A DNA stretch of 64,000 bases from Motacilla alba alba (Eukaryota; Chordata; Aves; Passeriformes; Motacillidae): contig NC_052027.1 of the NCBI RefSeq assembly GCF_015832195.1, positions 5,348,649 through 5,412,648 on the forward strand, given 5' to 3'. A program made the translations under genes and the position numbers. A model generated the notes under the pieces. That model saw only the letters and a list, made by a program, of their open reading frames with translations, was not told the origin of the DNA and ran no database searches. Shown here piece by piece: positions 40,315 through 51,655 of the stretch; position 1 is the first letter of the stretch, and the number at the start of each line of letters is the position of its first letter.

Positions 40315-42073
40315 GGAATTATCACATGTAATGTAATGTTTCATATTTAGCTTTGTGAAAGACACATTCCTTTTGATTTCCAGTGCAATTCCCATAGAGT
40401 TAAGATAAAGACAACTATCTTTTCTATGGAATCAAATAAACACTCTAGTGTTTTGGTTTGACTATGAATCATGCTTCTGAAACATTTTTGGTGTTTAATT
40501 TTTAATCCCAAATTGATAAATTCCAGCTCACACAATAATGTTAATGTTAAGATCCAAGCTTCCCTGAGCCCTTAATCTGGATCTCCCTTGTTACTACTAA
40601 TGGAGTTTATTTTGTCTATGAGAAAAGTAATTAACTATAGCAGAAAACAAGGCTGAGATGAAACAGACAAAAGAAAAGATACGATTTTTATAGATAAAAC
40701 ATGTTAGCCTTTTGTTAAGCAATAACAAAGCCACTTTGGTTATTAGTCTCCACTATAGAAACACTGAGGAAATTTATTCTAGCCACAGAAAAAGCACTTC
40801 CACTGCTTTATAAAATCAAATGTTTTCTTCATGTGTGCTGGGAGGGTGGAGGGGAAACCACTTAAAAGCATTTGTAGGACTTTCAGCTCATTGCAGTTTA
40901 TGTCAGGCAAGAAAGTGATAAAAGATGTTGATTTTATTAATAATTTATATCAATCAGTATTTATAGCCCGCTTGGTGTGTGGCAAATGGATGGTCCACAG
41001 TAATAAACAACTCATTGAAACACCCAGCATTCTGATTAATTAAATGTGCAGAAGTTCACGACGACGTGCACACCATTAAACCCCTCTGAAGGAATATATG
41101 TGCATTTTATAGGTATCTCTTCCTCCTGGATAGAACACCCTTTTTATCTCTTCCTTCACTTCTCTTGGGGCACGCTGCCTGCTCTGCTGTTCCTGCTCCC
41201 AAAGGGAATTTGCCACTGGGAGTGATGATCCCCGGGGAGCAGTGGGGAGCTGAGCAGTGAGTGATGCAAAATGCTTCAACTTGACCCCCTCAGTTCACTG
41301 TCTACATGCTGCTTCAGATTTCTTTTAAAATAAATCATTTGTGATGATTTCAAAAAACTAATTGTTGTTAGTAAGGAGGGAACAATTTTTTTACACTTTT
41401 GTTCTTAGTCCAATATTCCAATTCCTATTCCAATAATATTCCTTAGTAGGAGTTTGTGTGGTGAACTAAAGAAAAAAGTTCTGAGATACAGACTCAGTCT
41501 TGCTCTCCAGCATAACTCACCTCTGCTCTGTTCCAATGGCTGTTTATCTGTAACACATTACAAACATTTTTGTCAAGTGCTTTGGGTGGAGCTTTTTCAG
41601 TGATTTCCCTGGTATTTTTTCAATATTAAATCATTGTCATGGGGCTGGAAGCTGGGGTCAGTATCTAGTTCAGTCCCCAGCTTCCCCTGGAAAATAATTC
41701 AGGCCACTTACTTTGTTATATGTTTTCTTAGCTGACAGTGATTTATGAAGATAATGTTTCCTACATGATAAAACTCTGAAAAGATCAGATATTGAAGTGA
41801 TGGTAAAGTTACCTAAAGTGTAAGCTGAAACAATTAATTTAAGGCCTAATGCTCACATTGATCAAATTTTTACTACTGCCTGTATTAAAAAGCTCCTTGA
41901 TTTTGTGTATTGGTGATTATTATTAAAAGACTGACTTACTGACTTTAAAAAAACCCCCTCTGCACACATTAGATCAATAACCTGTCCAAGAAGCAAGGAG
42001 CTGTGGAAATGAGTTATAGAGAGAACTGTGAAGATAAATTATATGGAATAATTAAATAAAGACCCACTGTGGG

Positions 42074-42083
42074 TGATTGACAG
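42074..42083 (+). promoter_or_regulatory. PBX-MEIS/PREP composite motif
   Basis: Exact TGATTGACAG (within GGGTGATTGACAGG), in AT-rich DNA with several homeodomain-like ATTA/TAAT words nearby. Third exact copy of the decamer in the window. Confidence 0.4.
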
Positions 42084-43599
42084 GAAGAAGACATTTTTGT
42101 ATCTAGTCAACATTTTGCTGCATTTTTTTCATTCTTAAAATATGGAGAAAAATTCAAATTAGGCCTTTACATTACTGTGGGTTTGGCACCTTTCTTAATT
42201 AAATATAATCTCAAGGGAGGGACTTGTTTATGATTCTATACTTCATGCAGGACTGCTCAGAGAAGAGCAGAGAAAAACCTCAGCAAAAATGTGAGGAAGG
42301 CACCAGTACATTGCACTCTCCTGGTTCAAAGGGAGCAGGAAAGGGGTGCCAGGGGTCTATAAGGAAGTTGTAGCAGATGGCAGGGGCTGGAGAGGACGAG
42401 GAGTGGGTCAAAGGCTGGAGCCAAATTCTCTGAACAGCCCCAGGTCTGGTCCCACCACCCAGCACGGGCAGGCAGCCCTAAAGCTGTGCCTCTCAATAAT
42501 CCATGACAGCTCCTCAAGTTACTGACTGATGGAAAATGGAACAAATTCACATCTTCAAATGGCAAATTTATCCTGTCCAGTAGAAACCCCAGCTTTCTGC
42601 TTTCTGTGCCTTTTAGAAGAGACTCCAGAATGTTAAAGAAGTACTTTTTCAAGGGTAGGTTGGCGTGGCTGTAATTGTGTTATTTTGTTACTTAATGGAC
42701 GAGAACTGAGGACACGCTGCATATCTCCAGTTTACTTTTCTGACACAGCAATTGATAATGTAAGTTAACATGGTATATGCTTTTTATTCATTTATGGGAA
42801 GCCAAAAGTGATGAAATCACACAGTCTGGGTTTCATAGGCACAACAATCATATTTATTTAGTGTGCTCTATTTACAGTGGATTTTTAAAAGCTGCAATCC
42901 ACATGAGTGCCATCATGTTAGGATACAAGAAATTGTTCAGATTGTTTCCTATTTCCAGCTTCTGTACTGGGAATAAACTGCTGTGTTAAAGATGTGTAGT
43001 GTGAATAATGTGTGTGGTCATTCATATCTCCAATTATTTTTATCGTATAAATGAATTTATTATAGAGCAGTGGAAAATGCCACAGTTTGACATATTCTGT
43101 ATTTAAATATGCATGCTTTGTATCTAGCAGAGATTTATAGACAATATGCTTGTACAAGTGTATCTAATAGGTTGGAGGGGTTTATTAATCTTGGAATTAC
43201 TGTGATAGTAAAAGCATTATTTCTTTAGCCCTTCTATTGTTTAATAGAAATGACAAGTAGTTCAGACATTTGGAGATGAATGAAGCACCACCAAGAGCAG
43301 TTCCCTTGGAAAAAAACTCAATAAACATCTAAAGTTGTAAATCTAACCACTTTTCTTGGCAAAACAACATTGAAGAACTGTTACAGAATTATAAAATGTT
43401 GTAAAGTGGCCTTTTTAGGATTGAACAAGAATTTTGCACTGTTCTGTTAGGGAATGATGGCTGATCACAAACCAGTTTCTCCTTTGCACTTTCCAACTGA
43501 AATACTTGAAACACTGGCAACTTCTACCACTAACCATTAATTTGATGCTAAGTCACATCACATTTTACCTGGAGCCTGATGAATCCAGTGCAGGGGGTT

Positions 43600-43848
43600 G
43601 GCCAGGGCTGGATGTCTCCTCCCCTCCTTCTCCCTCTTCCTCACTGACCTTGGCATCTGCAGAGCTCCTTCCTTCCCATATTCTCCCTCCAGCTGCAGTT
43701 TCCATTGCACAGATCCTTTTCTTAAAACATTACCCCAGAGGCTCTGTCACTGTTAGGCTCAGCTTTGGCTGGTGTTGGCTCCATCAGAGATGGGAGAAGC
43801 CTCTGGCAGCCCCCCACTCCCAAAACCTGGCCACACAAACCCGACACA
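43600..43848 (-). mobile_element. Truncated ERVL-type LTR fragment
   Basis: On the minus strand it starts TGTGTCGGGTTTGTGTGGCC at 43848. It follows the 5' half of the same LTR family as the copy at 3868-4299: a GGTTTTGG segment, a GGAGGC/CTTCTCC segment, the TTTTAAGAAAAGG promoter-like site (around 43718-43730) and CCAAGGTCAGTGA. Similarity fades near 43600, so the 3' half is missing. The plus-strand frame 43506-43991 across it is therefore a shadow. Confidence 0.7.
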
Positions 43849-46800
43849 CCCAGGAAGAATGGCTGCACTGGGGCAAACTCCTGCATTCAGCAAGGCAGAG
43901 AGTTGGGATTACTCCAGGGAGAAGAAGCCAAGTAGGAAGGTACTGCAGGCCTGTGTTAGGGGGTGTATTATTTCCAGATCAGGTGCACTAGACTTGCTCC
44001 TAATACACTCTTCCATCAATGCCCGGTCTGCTCAAACCGTGAATGGAAGTGACTGATCTACAATTTGCATTCTCTTTTCAGTCCATCAGCAGAACATTAA
44101 AACCATTGAGGCAAAAGCCATTAGAACAGCACTCACGTATGAAACAATGCACAGGTCTGCTTGTTCCCGTTTTTATGCACTGCTATAGGACTATAAATAT
44201 TCATCGTAATGTAACTGAAAATTATTGAAGTGAGAAAAAAGAGAAACAGGGAAGCCATTTGCTTCAATTCATAAACAGCATCTGTTGGGAAGTTATTCAT
44301 AGATTGCTTCAGGGCCTGCTGAGCAGCAAGCCCATGGAAAAGGATGCCATTGCAAGCAAATTGGCCAAAACTGCAATGGAGATGCTATTAAACGTGATTC
44401 ACTGACAGCCAGGGAGCATGATCAGGCACTGGGTTGTTTTATGTCTTCTTTTATCACTGGGACACAGAAGTAGCCTCCAGCCAAAGTCTCACACAGTTCA
44501 AATTAGAAGAGCAACTTTCTAAGTATATTAAGGCCTAACTAGTGGCAAGAGAAAGTTGCATGGAGTGATATTATAGTGAATGCAGTTGTTTGTTTGTCCC
44601 TTCCTGAGGCACATGGAAAATCCCCTGGTGAATCAGGGTGGCTACAACTTTTCCTACTGGGTATTTTTGGTCAAAAGGTGTTTGAATACCTTCTTGTAAA
44701 AAGATGAAATTGCAGCCTAATGGATAAGTGAAAAGCAATTAATAACTCAATAAACACCCTTTAGCCTCTCATTAAATTTCAAAATACAGTTTGTCAGAAA
44801 AGTGACATAATGCCAAGGAAAAGTGTATCTGTGCAAATCCACAGAAGGGAGCACATGCATTCTCAAGTATAGTTTATTATTGAGAATAAAATATTCAGCT
44901 GCCAAATTTTGTTTGCTGATTTACAGAGCAGGCTGACAGGAAGGCAAAACTGTCCAGCAATTCTGAATTCAGTTCAAATGGTGCTGAGTTTCCTGTTAAT
45001 GATCTGGCCCAAATTTTTCCCCCACCCGTGGGAAAAAAATCAGATCGTGGGGAACTTGAAAAGTACACTCGCAATCAATACATGGACAAATAAATTTCCC
45101 AGCCCCATTTATCCTCTTGTTGCAAATTATTTATACTTTTAATTAACTCCAGCAATTCACTGACTGTAAGTAACTGGAAGTGCATCCCTTTCATATCAGG
45201 GAGATGCAGAGGCCCACAGCTCACAAGGTGAAGGGTTTTCTTATACATCTGCTGCATTTTCCTCAGCTGCAACTCAGAGAAACAGCAAGAGATGAGGAGC
45301 CCTTTGAATGAACTTTTTAGGCTACTTTTAAATATCCCCATGAGCTGTTTTCTCTTTTCACAAAAATCTGGGGAAAGATGGCTTCTTCATCTGCCTGACC
45401 TACACAAGGTGCACAACCTTCATGTGACTGATAAGCTTTAAATCAAGCACATGAAAATGCCTGATTCTGCAAGCAAACAATGATATTTTCTCCTTAAAAA
45501 AAATTAATCATTTGTCATTTGGTTTTTACATTTTGTTGTGGAAATAGATGCCTGTGACTCAAGTGAGTGAAGGCTCTTCACACATAAAAATATATTTGAC
45601 TTTTTTCTTTTGGATATTTTGAGCAAATGTATTTCCAAAAATTAGGGCTGTTTCATGCTAGGGGGAAAAAAAGATAATTTATTCATCAAGTCCCTGGAAT
45701 GTGATAACTAGCGGGCACCAGTTACATCTATTCACTAAACTCCTTCTCAGAAAAGTTAACTTAGCCTTAAATTATTCATTTAGAGGTTGATACACTCTCC
45801 AGGAACAGTAGGAGATGTGGTGGGTGTGTTACATTTAAGGGGTAACAAATGCTCAAGCACAGAGAAACCTCCACTCAACCTTTAAATTAAAGAAAAAAAA
45901 CATTTTAAGAAGCTTCATCCAAATTTTCTTTATATTTTCTTTTGCAATGATGTGGCCTTTTCCTGTTCATTTCTGTGGAAATGTTCTCTAGAATAATTGA
46001 GATTTTTTTAATAAGAGATGCTATTGAGAAAATATAAATATCTGTTGCCAATAAATTACACATCTGAACACCTACAAGATCTGATGTGCAGCTTCAGCAC
46101 TGTCCTGTTCAAGATGAAGAACTACAACACATGATTGATGACACATAATTAAATACCATACCTTGAAAGCTCAGACCAGGCAAAACTCTTTCAATGTGTG
46201 TGATATCATCACATCCTGGTAGGGCTAAGTGAGAAAATCAATGTTTGACAAGTAAAACCAGATCATAACTTCATAGATTAATTATCTGTTGTTTATAACG
46301 CTCTTGCCTTTTCATCCTTCCACACCCAAATTGTGTAATTCAGTTAATTCCATGGACACCTTGATTTTACATGTGAGGATGTGGTCTGGCATCTCCATCT
46401 GGAATGTAAATGTGGATTTTCCAGCTCAGGGGCATTGAGTAAATCCTGTTACTATCCCTGCTTTGTTAAGTCAAGTCATAAAATTAAGGGCTCAAGCTCT
46501 TCCAGGCTTAGGTGCCACATTCTCCAAGGAACTGCATGTTGGGCTCTATTTCACTTGTCCTCTGACATGTCCAGCACAAAGCAGAAATTTGAACCCAACA
46601 CTTGTACAGCTCTCTGCTCATAACTTCCCTACTCCCCAGGTGAGGCTTCAAGGACAGTTCAACTGGAACTGGCATAAATTTAGACAAAATAATTTTAAAC
46701 ATGATCCAAAAAAACCCTTCTTGTTTATGGAGGAAGATAATTAATTTTCAAAAAATGCTACTGCATATATTAGAGCCACCAGGAGCAGCCCTAATTTCTG

Positions 46801-48120
46801 CTGAGACCATTTATGGAGATTTCCATTCCTTTATTTATTCCTTTATTAAATAAGGGAGATGCCATAGCAACCCCTGTCACACACTTCCATTCATGTATTG
46901 ATTCAGCATTATTCAATCTGTATGCAGTTTCGTTATTCATTATTCAATTTAATGTAGGTTTTAATGTGCCCATTGTCTCACATTGTGCTGTAGACTCTCA
47001 AAATCAAACCCATTCATTGCAATCCTCCTGCAGTTTGGGTTTCTGAATAACTTGGGGCAGAAAAACAACCACCCTTGGGAGCTGGCTTGGGTCTAAGTCT
47101 TTATCTGTGAGGACTTTTCCCAAATCTTTTCCACTCAACTCCCATTTTGGATCATTTCCACCTGAAATACCAACCAGCCCAAAGCCCAGTCATTCATCTG
47201 AATTAAGCAAATTTATAGTGAAGTCAAATCAATCACTTTGGGACAGTGTTGCTGTGGCACATTTCCAGCAAAATCCTGTGCTTTTCATAGCAGATTCATC
47301 TTCTCAACACAAATTGTTTTATAAAAGCAATGTTTCTCAGTATAATTTCATTTTTTCCCCATAGTAAACATTTTCAGCCATTCACCAAAATGGGGTTAGT
47401 CCCTTTGGTTATGCAGTTTGTACCCTAAAACCATAAAACATGCATCATCACAGCTTTCCTATAAAAGCCATAAGTGGGTAGTGGGATGGCAATAATTTTG
47501 CTCCTGAATATCAGAAAGAACCTCTACAACAGTCCACCCCACCATTTAACCACACGATTCCAAAACATCACTCATGGCACCAGAACCAAGTGTGAGCTTA
47601 AAACACAGGAGCAGGTCAGTACCTGAAGCCCAGGCTGGAAGCCTCCCACCCAAACGTGACATCCAACCAGCACATGCATCATCTGTGTAGCTGCTCTTGG
47701 GCTGTTGTGCAGCTTTCTGCTCCTTCCTGAGTTCTCCTGGGGCCACTCCTGGAATTCAGTGATACCAAAAGTTCATTCCTGTAAGCCCTGCCTTTGCTCT
47801 GTGGAGATGGGAGCTCGCTCCTCATGCATGCCAAGCCATTCCAGATGCTCCATGACCACGTTAGCCAGGCTCCAAACCTGCCCTAGGAAAAGCAGAGTAA
47901 ATTAGTTCAGACTTGGATGTGCATTAGAGTGATCCCAGAGTTAGAGCAGCTGAGACTGTGGGCACAGCAACCTCTCAGATAGACAGACTTGAAAGGGTCA
48001 CAACCATCCAGTGCTGAGACACTCTGGGAAGTTTTCCTTTGAGTTCTTCCCTCCCCTAGGAGCTCACTCTTTTTGCCCGTTAAGGCTTTGATGCAAAAGA
48101 GAAGAGCTGTTCACCCTCAA
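43849..48120. other. Non-coding DNA
   Basis: AT-rich with only short chance frames. The minus-strand frame 45075-45341 (88 codons) looks protein-like in part but has no splice or domain support. GC-richer sequence at 47560-48000 of unknown origin lies just left of the LTR. Confidence 0.5.
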
Positions 48121-48617
48121 TGTGACAGAAAGCTGGATAACCCCTTTTAATGGAGTATGGCATATCCATCTGCTAAGGCTAGGGCACATCACACATCTGT
48201 TTTCTGGGAACAGAGCTGCTCTGAGCTGCTCTCAACACCATCAGCTCCCTTCCTGAACAACAAGGCATGGCTCTCCTCGGAAGGGAGCAGGCAGTTGTTG
48301 CCCTGTTCTTCTAAGTTCTTCTATGCCTTTTGATGTTTATGTTTTTGTAATGGAGTTTCTAATGCACTTTTATGTAAACAATGATTGGTTTTGCATTCTT
48401 TTCTGGAAGAAGAGAAATTTGATGGACTGTTGGTTTGACCAGTGTCATTGGAGAAGTGGCAATTTCATCCTCCAATCCAGAGTCACTTTTAGAATTCTAT
48501 ATATATCGAGGTTGAGAAATAAACTTCCCTTCTTTTTTACCTCAGAAGTTTCAGAGTGCTTGTCATTCATCTCATGTCATTCATCTCGTGTCATTCATCT
48601 CGTGTCCCATTACGACA
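48121..48617 (+). mobile_element. Probable solo retroviral LTR
   Basis: The right part is clear. A TATATATAT box (48498-48506) is followed about 12 bp later by AATAAA (48518-48523), then a CTTCCCTTCTTTTTTACC segment and a terminal TACGACA (48611-48617). This TATA then poly(A) spacing is like that of avian alpharetrovirus-type LTRs. The left end is uncertain. TGTGACAG at 48121 is the best TG start, giving 497 bp, but the flanks CCTCAA and GGGAGC do not match as a target-site duplication. An alternative start lies near 48296. No viral genes adjoin it. The plus-strand frame 48323-48640 is a shadow. Confidence 0.6.
48561..48602 (+). repeat. 14-bp unit, three tandem copies inside LTR
   Basis: GTCATTCATCTCAT is followed by two copies of GTCATTCATCTCGT, then GTC. 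The array sits just before the 3' end of the LTR, in the region expected to be R/U5. Confidence 0.85.
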
Positions 48618-51407
48618 GGGAGCTCGAATCAGGATCCTGAGCCACACCAGCAGGAGCCTTACCAGCACACAGATTTAATGGTGTGTCAGCAGGACACCAC
48701 AGAGAGCAGTTTGCCCACACAGATGTCCACTCACTACACACGTAGGAAATAGAAGACAAGAGAATGAAAGGAAAAAAAGAACAATTCTCATGTGAAAAGC
48801 TTTGTTTACATCAAACGTTGTTGACAAGCCTGACCCAAACTCTTCTCCCCAAACAAGCTGTAACAGCAGTGGTGACAGTGACCATATTGGTTTGGTGCTG
48901 TGGTCATGCTCTGAATCTTAACAGATCTGAATCTTAAAATCCCAGATCTGTGTCTGCATCGTGAGGTGCCTCAGCAGGCAGCTGTATCCTTAGTTTTAAT
49001 GAAGACTTAAAAAAACTAAAGGTTACTTTCCTTAATATTCATTATCCTTCCAGGATGGAGACTTGAAAGGCACAGGGCCAGGCAGTGATTAATTATTAGG
49101 AAAAACCTACTGGGACAACACCTAAATTTAAGTAATTTCATTAGTTTCCTCCTTTGGGAGTAAATCTTTCTTATGTGTTATGTCAGCTGAGGAAAACTAT
49201 GAAACCAGAAGTTTCCATACCAGAAATAATTTACCAGGTTTAAAGGATATTTAGAATAGTAATTTTACTCATCTAATTGTATTTCTAGTCCAAAAGATTA
49301 CATAAATAGGAATAAAAATGAGAGTTTCATATAGACTGAAATACTGTTCACTCCAAAAAATGCAATCAATATCTTTGGGGTAGTTCAGAGAGTGAACATA
49401 TAATCATAAAATACAGGAACAGAATGTGTTAGCAGGGACTGAAAAAAAGCCAGAACAAATGACATGGCTTCAGCATGTAACCCAGGAAACAAAAATACCT
49501 CGTTCAGCTGGCATTTTTCAAAGTGATATATGTCAATACTGTTGTTCCCTTGTAGGTTAACTAAATCTATCAAAGATGGATACAGTCTAAGACTTGGTAG
49601 AACAGTTTCTCTTTACAGCTTGCTTTCTTGACAAAGTTCCATTTCTATTACAGGAGGCCAGCAGTTAAAGAGAGTCACATATCTCTAGCTTGCTATTGTC
49701 TGCCTGCCTTTGATTTTTATAAATTTTTACCATAGTATAATCAGAGCTTTCAACACTGAAAACATGCATTCCCTTTTGTTAACACTTTAAATTTTGAAAA
49801 CTTAGCAGCAGGAGGCTAAATCAAAAATCGCTTGCCCTTATTATCTCATTCATTGGAGGAAAAAGTAACAATAAAAAGGCTTTTGTTAGAGAAAGCAAGA
49901 GTTTTAGGCACCACAAACAGCACCAGCACAAGGGATTTTTAAACAATGGCCTGACAATTGCTGATCCTGAAAGGGGAAAAATGGCACAAGTCTGAAGAAA
50001 ACAGATGCAACTGCTTCTTCTTTCCTGCTTGCAAAGAGAATATGGAGCATCAGAAAGCTTTGCAGCACTTTTCTTCTACATAAACATGAAACACAACATC
50101 ATATGGCTTTCTCTGATTATGGATATGCATAAGGCTGGACATGTGGCACCAGGCTGTCCTGCACACAGGACACGAGTGCAGGGTGTGCCAAGGCTCATGG
50201 ATTTCCAGCCCTGCAGGTGGAAATCTCTGGGTCTACAGGAAGGCTGTTCTTGCAGACTGACCACTCTTGGTACAGTCTGTTGGTGTGACAGGCCAGGGTG
50301 AGCACGTTGTACATTGATTGTGCTTCTATCCTGCAGCTCCAGGAGTGCTCATGAGCTAAGTGACACAAGGAGATTTTCAGTGTTAAAAACAGCCACAATA
50401 CAATGTACTCAAGAGAACACTATGCCTATCTTAACAAACTTCCTCTTTCACTTTGTACCACTCAAGGATACTCAGCTTTTTCATGGAGGGATAAACTACC
50501 TCAAGTCTTCCTGGACTCTTTCCCTTTTCGATGTTGTGCCAATTCACAGTCATCCCTTTGTCCTCCAATCTGTGGGTCCAGTGAGCTTTCTGAAGTACCT
50601 TTAATAAAATACCACCCAAAAAACAGTAGAGGAAAGAGGTTGTGAAGGACAAGCAGCATTAGCCTTTACAGCTGGCAGCACTTGCAGCTGCCCAGCTCTG
50701 TGGCACCCCCAAACCCTCTGCTGGCTCCAACAGCCAGCAAGTGGCTGGGTAAGACTCCAGGCAAAAAGCCACCACTAAGCTTTGTGCTGTCATGTAACAA
50801 ATCCAAGGCTTGTTAGTTTAATGCTGCCTTTGGTGTGTCTCCACTCCATAACGTTCGCAGCAGCAACTGCAGTGCAGACTCACCCAGGGAGAGGCCAACA
50901 GATGTGGTGAGCTGTGCTCACAGCTAGAAGTGCAAAGTGTTTGATCAGCTGCGTGTAGATAATTAGTTCTATAATTTAAAAAGTTTCTGTTATTCCTTAA
51001 CATCCACGCTAAGCTGCAGCCACAGAACTGCTGCTCTAAATACCAACTGTCAGAAGAAATTTCCATTCCCTGGAACTTTATTTTTAATTCAGGGAAGAAC
51101 TGAAAACAAAAGAAATTTAGAAGAATGCTCACACGACTCACAGGCCAACCTTGTATTATTTCTGTAAGTTTAAATTAAAAAAAAAAGGTTGATTCCCAAA
51201 TATTATTCAAATAATTTGTTAAGAAGTAAAGTGCCAGATATTAAGTGAGGTGATCTTCCCAAACAAATATCTACATCTTTCTGTTGGAAAATTATTTAGA
51301 CCACAGCAGCTCTGAACTTTGATAGCAGCAAGCATGTAAATGCCACATTGCTTGATCACACTTGCCTTATTTTTGCATAGCACAATGACTTTTAATATTA
51401 ATTCTAG
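48618..51407. other. Non-coding DNA
   Basis: No recognisable exon or repeat. Short frames near 50005-50600 on both strands look like chance. The sequence is AT-rich with no notable low-complexity stretch. Confidence 0.5.
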
Positions 51408-51655
51408 CCAGCTCTGAATATCCAGAGGATAACTTGCTCACAGCTCCCTCACACCATCTCAGAGAGAATTTTGTGTATGAGAACAGAAGAGTACCCATTA
51501 CAACTCAAACTGTGGCTCCAGCTGAAAAAGAACCTGTAAGAACAGCACCTTTTCCTGTGCCCTGTGTCCTTTTCAGACAACTCTCACCTTATCCTGCTGA
51601 GCATTATGACAGAAATTATTTTGATTCTTCTCAGCTCCTGAGAGCCAAGTCAGAG
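51408..51655 (+). CDS. Candidate internal coding exon, unknown gene
   Basis: The segment is bounded by an acceptor (TTTTAATATTAATTCTAG) and a strong donor (CAGAG|GTAAGA). The reading frame is open for all 82 codons. It enters in phase 1, leaves in phase 0, and has an in-frame TGA about 20 bases before the acceptor, so openness starts where the exon does. The product reads SSEYPEDNLLTAPSHHLREN near the start and YPAEHYDRNYFDSSQLLRAK near the end. It is hydrophilic, rich in Pro, Tyr, Glu and Arg, with no membrane segment and no domain that I recognise. The style resembles low-complexity linker or axonemal proteins, but that is only an impression. Phase fits the candidate exon at 54694. It could still be a chance frame. 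Confidence 0.33.

Larger units (their letters stand above)
35154..43599. other. Non-coding DNA
   Basis: Mostly AT-rich. It holds a weak exon-like segment at 37423-37497, an A-rich tract (40283-40314) and one PBX-MEIS decamer (42074-42083). The interval 42000-42210 is AT-rich with ATTA and AATTAAA words and surrounds the decamer, so it is a reasonable candidate enhancer. No coding exon could be supported. Confidence 0.45.

Noticed and set aside
43506..43991. 161-codon plus-strand frame
   Set aside because: It overlaps the antisense side of a truncated ERVL-type LTR.
48323..48640. 105-codon frame
   Set aside because: It lies almost wholly inside a non-coding retroviral LTR, including its TATA box and poly(A) signal.
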